A stretch of 64,000 bases of DNA, from the NCBI GenBank assembly GCA_003725585.1, contig RJMB01000004.1, positions 62,001-126,000 of the forward strand. Reading direction: 5' to 3'. Positions 62,031 through 64,000 of this stretch are shown here, in pieces. The first letter of the stretch is position 1; each line of letters starts with the position of its first letter. The DNA is from Halostreptopolyspora alba (GTDB lineage: Bacteria > Actinomycetota > Actinomycetes > Streptosporangiales > Streptosporangiaceae). Both the position numbers and the translations under genes were made by a program. The notes beneath the pieces were generated by a model. The model had not been told where the DNA came from and did no database searches. It was given only the letters and a program-made list of their open reading frames with translations.

Positions 62031-63161
62031 TCAGCCCCAAACCTCCTGGGCGGTCTCCACGATCAGGCGCAGCTTGGCGATCTGCTCATCATGGGTGAGG
62101 TCGTTGCCCTCGAGGGTGCTGGAGAAGCCGCACTGCGGCGCCAGGCAGATCTGGTCCAGCGGCACGTACTGGCTCGCCTCCTCGATGCGGCGCTTGAGGT
62201 CGTCCTTGCTCTCCAGCTCCCCCTTCTTCGTGGTGACCAGGCCGAGGACGACGTACTTGCCCTTGGGAACGAAGCGCAACGGCGCGAATCCGCCGGAGCG
62301 GGCGTCGTCGAACTCCAGGAAGAAGCCGTCGACGTTGAGGTTGTTGAACAGCTCCTCGGCGACGAAGTCGTAACCACCCTCGGCGACCCAGGAGGAGCGG
62401 AAGTTACCCCGGCACATGTGCGTGGTTACCCGCATCCCCTCGGGCCGGTCGGCCAGCGCCGCGTTGAGCTGGTTGATGTAGCGCACGTGCAGCCCACCGC
62501 CGTTGTCGCCGCGCTCATCGATCATCTCGCGCTGCTTGGGGTCGTTCAGGTAGGCCAGGCTGGTGTCGTCGAGCTGCAGGTAGGTGCAGCCCAGCTCGCC
62601 CAGCCGGCGGATCTCCTCGGCGTAGGCGCGGGACAAATCGGACCAGAACTCCTCGACGTCGGGGTAGACGTCCTCGTCGATCGAGGCCCGCCCGCCCCGG
62701 TAGTGCACCATGCTCGGCGAGGGGATGGTGAGCTTGGGGGTGTTCGTGCTGACCGTGTCGCGCAGGAACTGGAAGGCGTCACCGAAGATGGTGTGGCTGA
62801 GCCCGACCTTGCCGTCGACGCGAAGCGCGGCCGGGGTGAACTCCAGGTCACCGTTCTCGTTGTGGAACGTCACCCGCATCTCGTCCTGGGTGCGGCTGAT
62901 GCCCTTGAGTTGGTAGATGAAGTCCATGTGCCACGACGAGCGGCGGAACTCGCCGTCGGTGGCCGACTGTAGGCCGATCTCCTCCTGCATCCGTACGACG
63001 TCCCGGATGGCGTCGTCCTCGATGCGACGTAGTTCCTCGTCGCCGACCCGACCCTCCGCGTGCCCGGCCCGCGCCTCGAGCAGGTTTCGCGGACGGAGCA
63101 GGCTGCCGACGTGGTCGGCGCGGAACGGGGGAAGCTGGTGCTGGTTGGACTGCTCAGTCAT
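62031..63161 (-). CDS. MetE C-terminal-like methyltransferase (YxjG/YxjH type)
   Basis: 376 aa. FRADHVGSLLRPRNLLEARAG, SATDGEFRRSSWHMDF, YLQLDDTSLAYLND, THMCRGNFRSSW (zinc ligands His and Cys) and APQCGFSS (Cys ligand). Cobalamin-independent methionine-synthase catalytic domain only, as in short YxjG/YxjH and catabolic relatives. In an aromatic-acid context it may be a demethylase or methyltransferase acting on a C1-donor substrate; the true role is unknown. Confidence 0.88.
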   Translation of the reverse strand: MTEQSNQHQLPPFRADHVGSLLRPRNLLEARAGHAEGRVGDEELRRIEDDAIRDVVRMQEEIGLQSATDGEFRRSSWHMDFIYQLKGISRTQDEMRVTFHNENGDLEFTPAALRVDGKVGLSHTIFGDAFQFLRDTVSTNTPKLTIPSPSMVHYRGGRASIDEDVYPDVEEFWSDLSRAYAEEIRRLGELGCTYLQLDDTSLAYLNDPKQREMIDERGDNGGGLHVRYINQLNAALADRPEGMRVTTHMCRGNFRSSWVAEGGYDFVAEELFNNLNVDGFFLEFDDARSGGFAPLRFVPKGKYVVLGLVTTKKGELESKDDLKRRIEEASQYVPLDQICLAPQCGFSSTLEGNDLTHDEQIAKLRLIVETAQEVWG

Positions 63162-63218
63162 GGTGCTCCGGTTCTTCTCGGTTGGATGGTTCGTGGCTGT
63201 GCGCTGGGCTCAGAAGGC

Positions 63219-64000
63219 TCAGAAGGGGTAGCCGGCCACGTCGGCCTGCATGGTGACCCACTGGGTCTCGGTGAACGCCTCGAGGTTGGCACGGGTACCA
63301 CCGAAGCGGGAGCCGGTGCCTGAGTCCCCAACCCCGCCGAAGGGCGCCACCGCTTCGTCGTCGACGGTCTGGTCGTTGATGTGCACGATGCCGCTGGGGA
63401 TACGGTCGGCGATCTCCATCCCGCGCATCGGGTTGGAGGTGAGGATGCCCAACGACAGCCCGTAGGGGCTCTCCCTGGCGATGTCGGCGAGGTCGTCCAC
63501 CGAGGAGAACCGCATCACCGGCGCCACCGGGCCGAACACCTCGTCGGCGAACGCGGGCCCGCCCGGTGACAGCTCGTCCAACACGGTCGGACGGTAGTAG
63601 AGCCGCTCGTAGCTTCCCCCGGCGACCAGTTTGGCGCCGGCGTCCACGGTGGAGGTCACCATGGCGTGGATCTTGTCGCGCTGTCCGGTGTCGATGACCG
63701 GGCCGAGCGCCACCTCGCTCTCTTCCGGGTCGCCCACGGACAGGGCATCGGCCTTCGCCGCCAGCCGCTCGACGTACTCGTCGGCGACCCGCTCGTGCAC
63801 CAGGTGCCGTCCCGAGGTCATGCAGATCTGCCCCTGGTGCAGGAAGGATCCCCACGCGCCGGTCGACACGGCGGCGTCGACGTCGACGTCGTCCAGGACC
63901 ACCAGGGGCGAGTTACCGCCGAGCTCCAGGTGGGCGCGCTTGAGGTGGCGGCCGGCGGCCTCACCGACCCTGCGGCCAGCGGGGGTGGATCCGGTGAAGG
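63219..64000 (-). CDS. Aldehyde dehydrogenase, aromatic type (5' end outside window)
   Basis: C-terminal 260 residues only; the gene continues past 64000. FTGSTPAGRRVG, the catalytic Glu in LELGGNSPL, the catalytic Cys in HQGQICMTSGR, EVFGPVAPV and IPSGIVHINDQTVDDEAVAPFGGVGDSGTGSRFGG. The HINDQTVxDE block is typical of benzaldehyde/vanillin/salicylaldehyde dehydrogenases. Would oxidise the aldehyde made by the ThDP enzyme to the acid. 57 bp upstream of the MetE-like gene, same strand. Confidence 0.9.
   Translation of the reverse strand, partial: FTGSTPAGRRVGEAAGRHLKRAHLELGGNSPLVVLDDVDVDAAVSTGAWGSFLHQGQICMTSGRHLVHERVADEYVERLAAKADALSVGDPEESEVALGPVIDTGQRDKIHAMVTSTVDAGAKLVAGGSYERLYYRPTVLDELSPGGPAFADEVFGPVAPVMRFSSVDDLADIARESPYGLSLGILTSNPMRGMEIADRIPSGIVHINDQTVDDEAVAPFGGVGDSGTGSRFGGTRANLEAFTETQWVTMQADVAGYPF

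Overview
The window comes from a high-GC actinomycete chromosome. The signs are GC-rich third codon positions, frequent GTG and TTG starts, 4-base ATGA/GTGA overlaps between co-transcribed genes, a conservon (cvn) cluster, an SAV2177-type methyltransferase, tandem IdeR/DtxR iron boxes and a CsoR-type copper box. A member of the Nocardiopsaceae would fit, but that is an impression from gene content and not a demonstrated assignment. I see no rRNA, tRNA, CRISPR array, transposase or integrase.

Layout. 0.1-6.4 kb: a drug or peptide ABC exporter (minus strand) and a NarL-type two-component system (plus strand). They look as if they once shared one divergent promoter region of about 170 bp. A 2.58 kb insertion with lower GC now separates them. 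It carries an AAA/OLD-like ATPase gene and a DUF4276 (Toprim-like) gene. A 96-bp direct repeat (94/96 identical) bounds it, and each copy carries the same 16-bp palindrome, so each side keeps a putative operator. 6.5-8.4 kb: RtcB RNA ligase coupled to archease. 8.4-16.5 kb: a Rossmann protein under a MerR-like operator, a methyltransferase, an MFS transporter, a second ABC plus two-component operon and membrane proteins. 17-28.5 kb: an ArsR-AHSA1 fusion regulator with a strong promoter, an acetyltransferase, then a TetR regulator whose presumed operator (CTAGRA-N5-TTCTAG) recurs before an MFS exporter and before a five-gene oligopeptide ABC importer; a secreted lipase lies between. 29 kb: purC. 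29.9-34.1 kb: iron-siderophore uptake without its ATPase. 34.2-37.3 kb: an M50-CBS protease and a TetR/membrane-protein pair.

37.3-47.9 kb: an IclR-controlled catabolic cluster: two family III CoA-transferases, a crotonase, a hotdog thioesterase, a TctCBA tricarboxylate transporter, a DapA-type aldolase, an SDR with altered catalytic residues and an FAH-family hydrolase. Together these would import a carboxylic acid, convert it to a CoA ester, hydrate it and cleave it; the substrate cannot be read from sequence. 48.1-50.3 kb: a CopB-type copper ATPase behind a CsoR box. 50.7-55.3 kb: a conservon (ATPase, roadblock, DUF742, GTPase) followed by a styrene-monooxygenase-like flavoprotein. 55.4-56.5 kb: the two halves of RibD as separate coupled genes. 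56.8-64 kb (minus strand): an aryl/2-oxo-acid module with a benzoylformate-decarboxylase-like ThDP enzyme, a NitT/TauT ABC importer, a MetE C-terminal-like methyltransferase and an aromatic-aldehyde dehydrogenase cut by the window edge.

The best candidates for something undescribed are the repeat-bounded AAA-DUF4276 island, the TetR regulon, and the two catabolic modules. All functional statements are inferred from sequence motifs read by eye; no database search was run.
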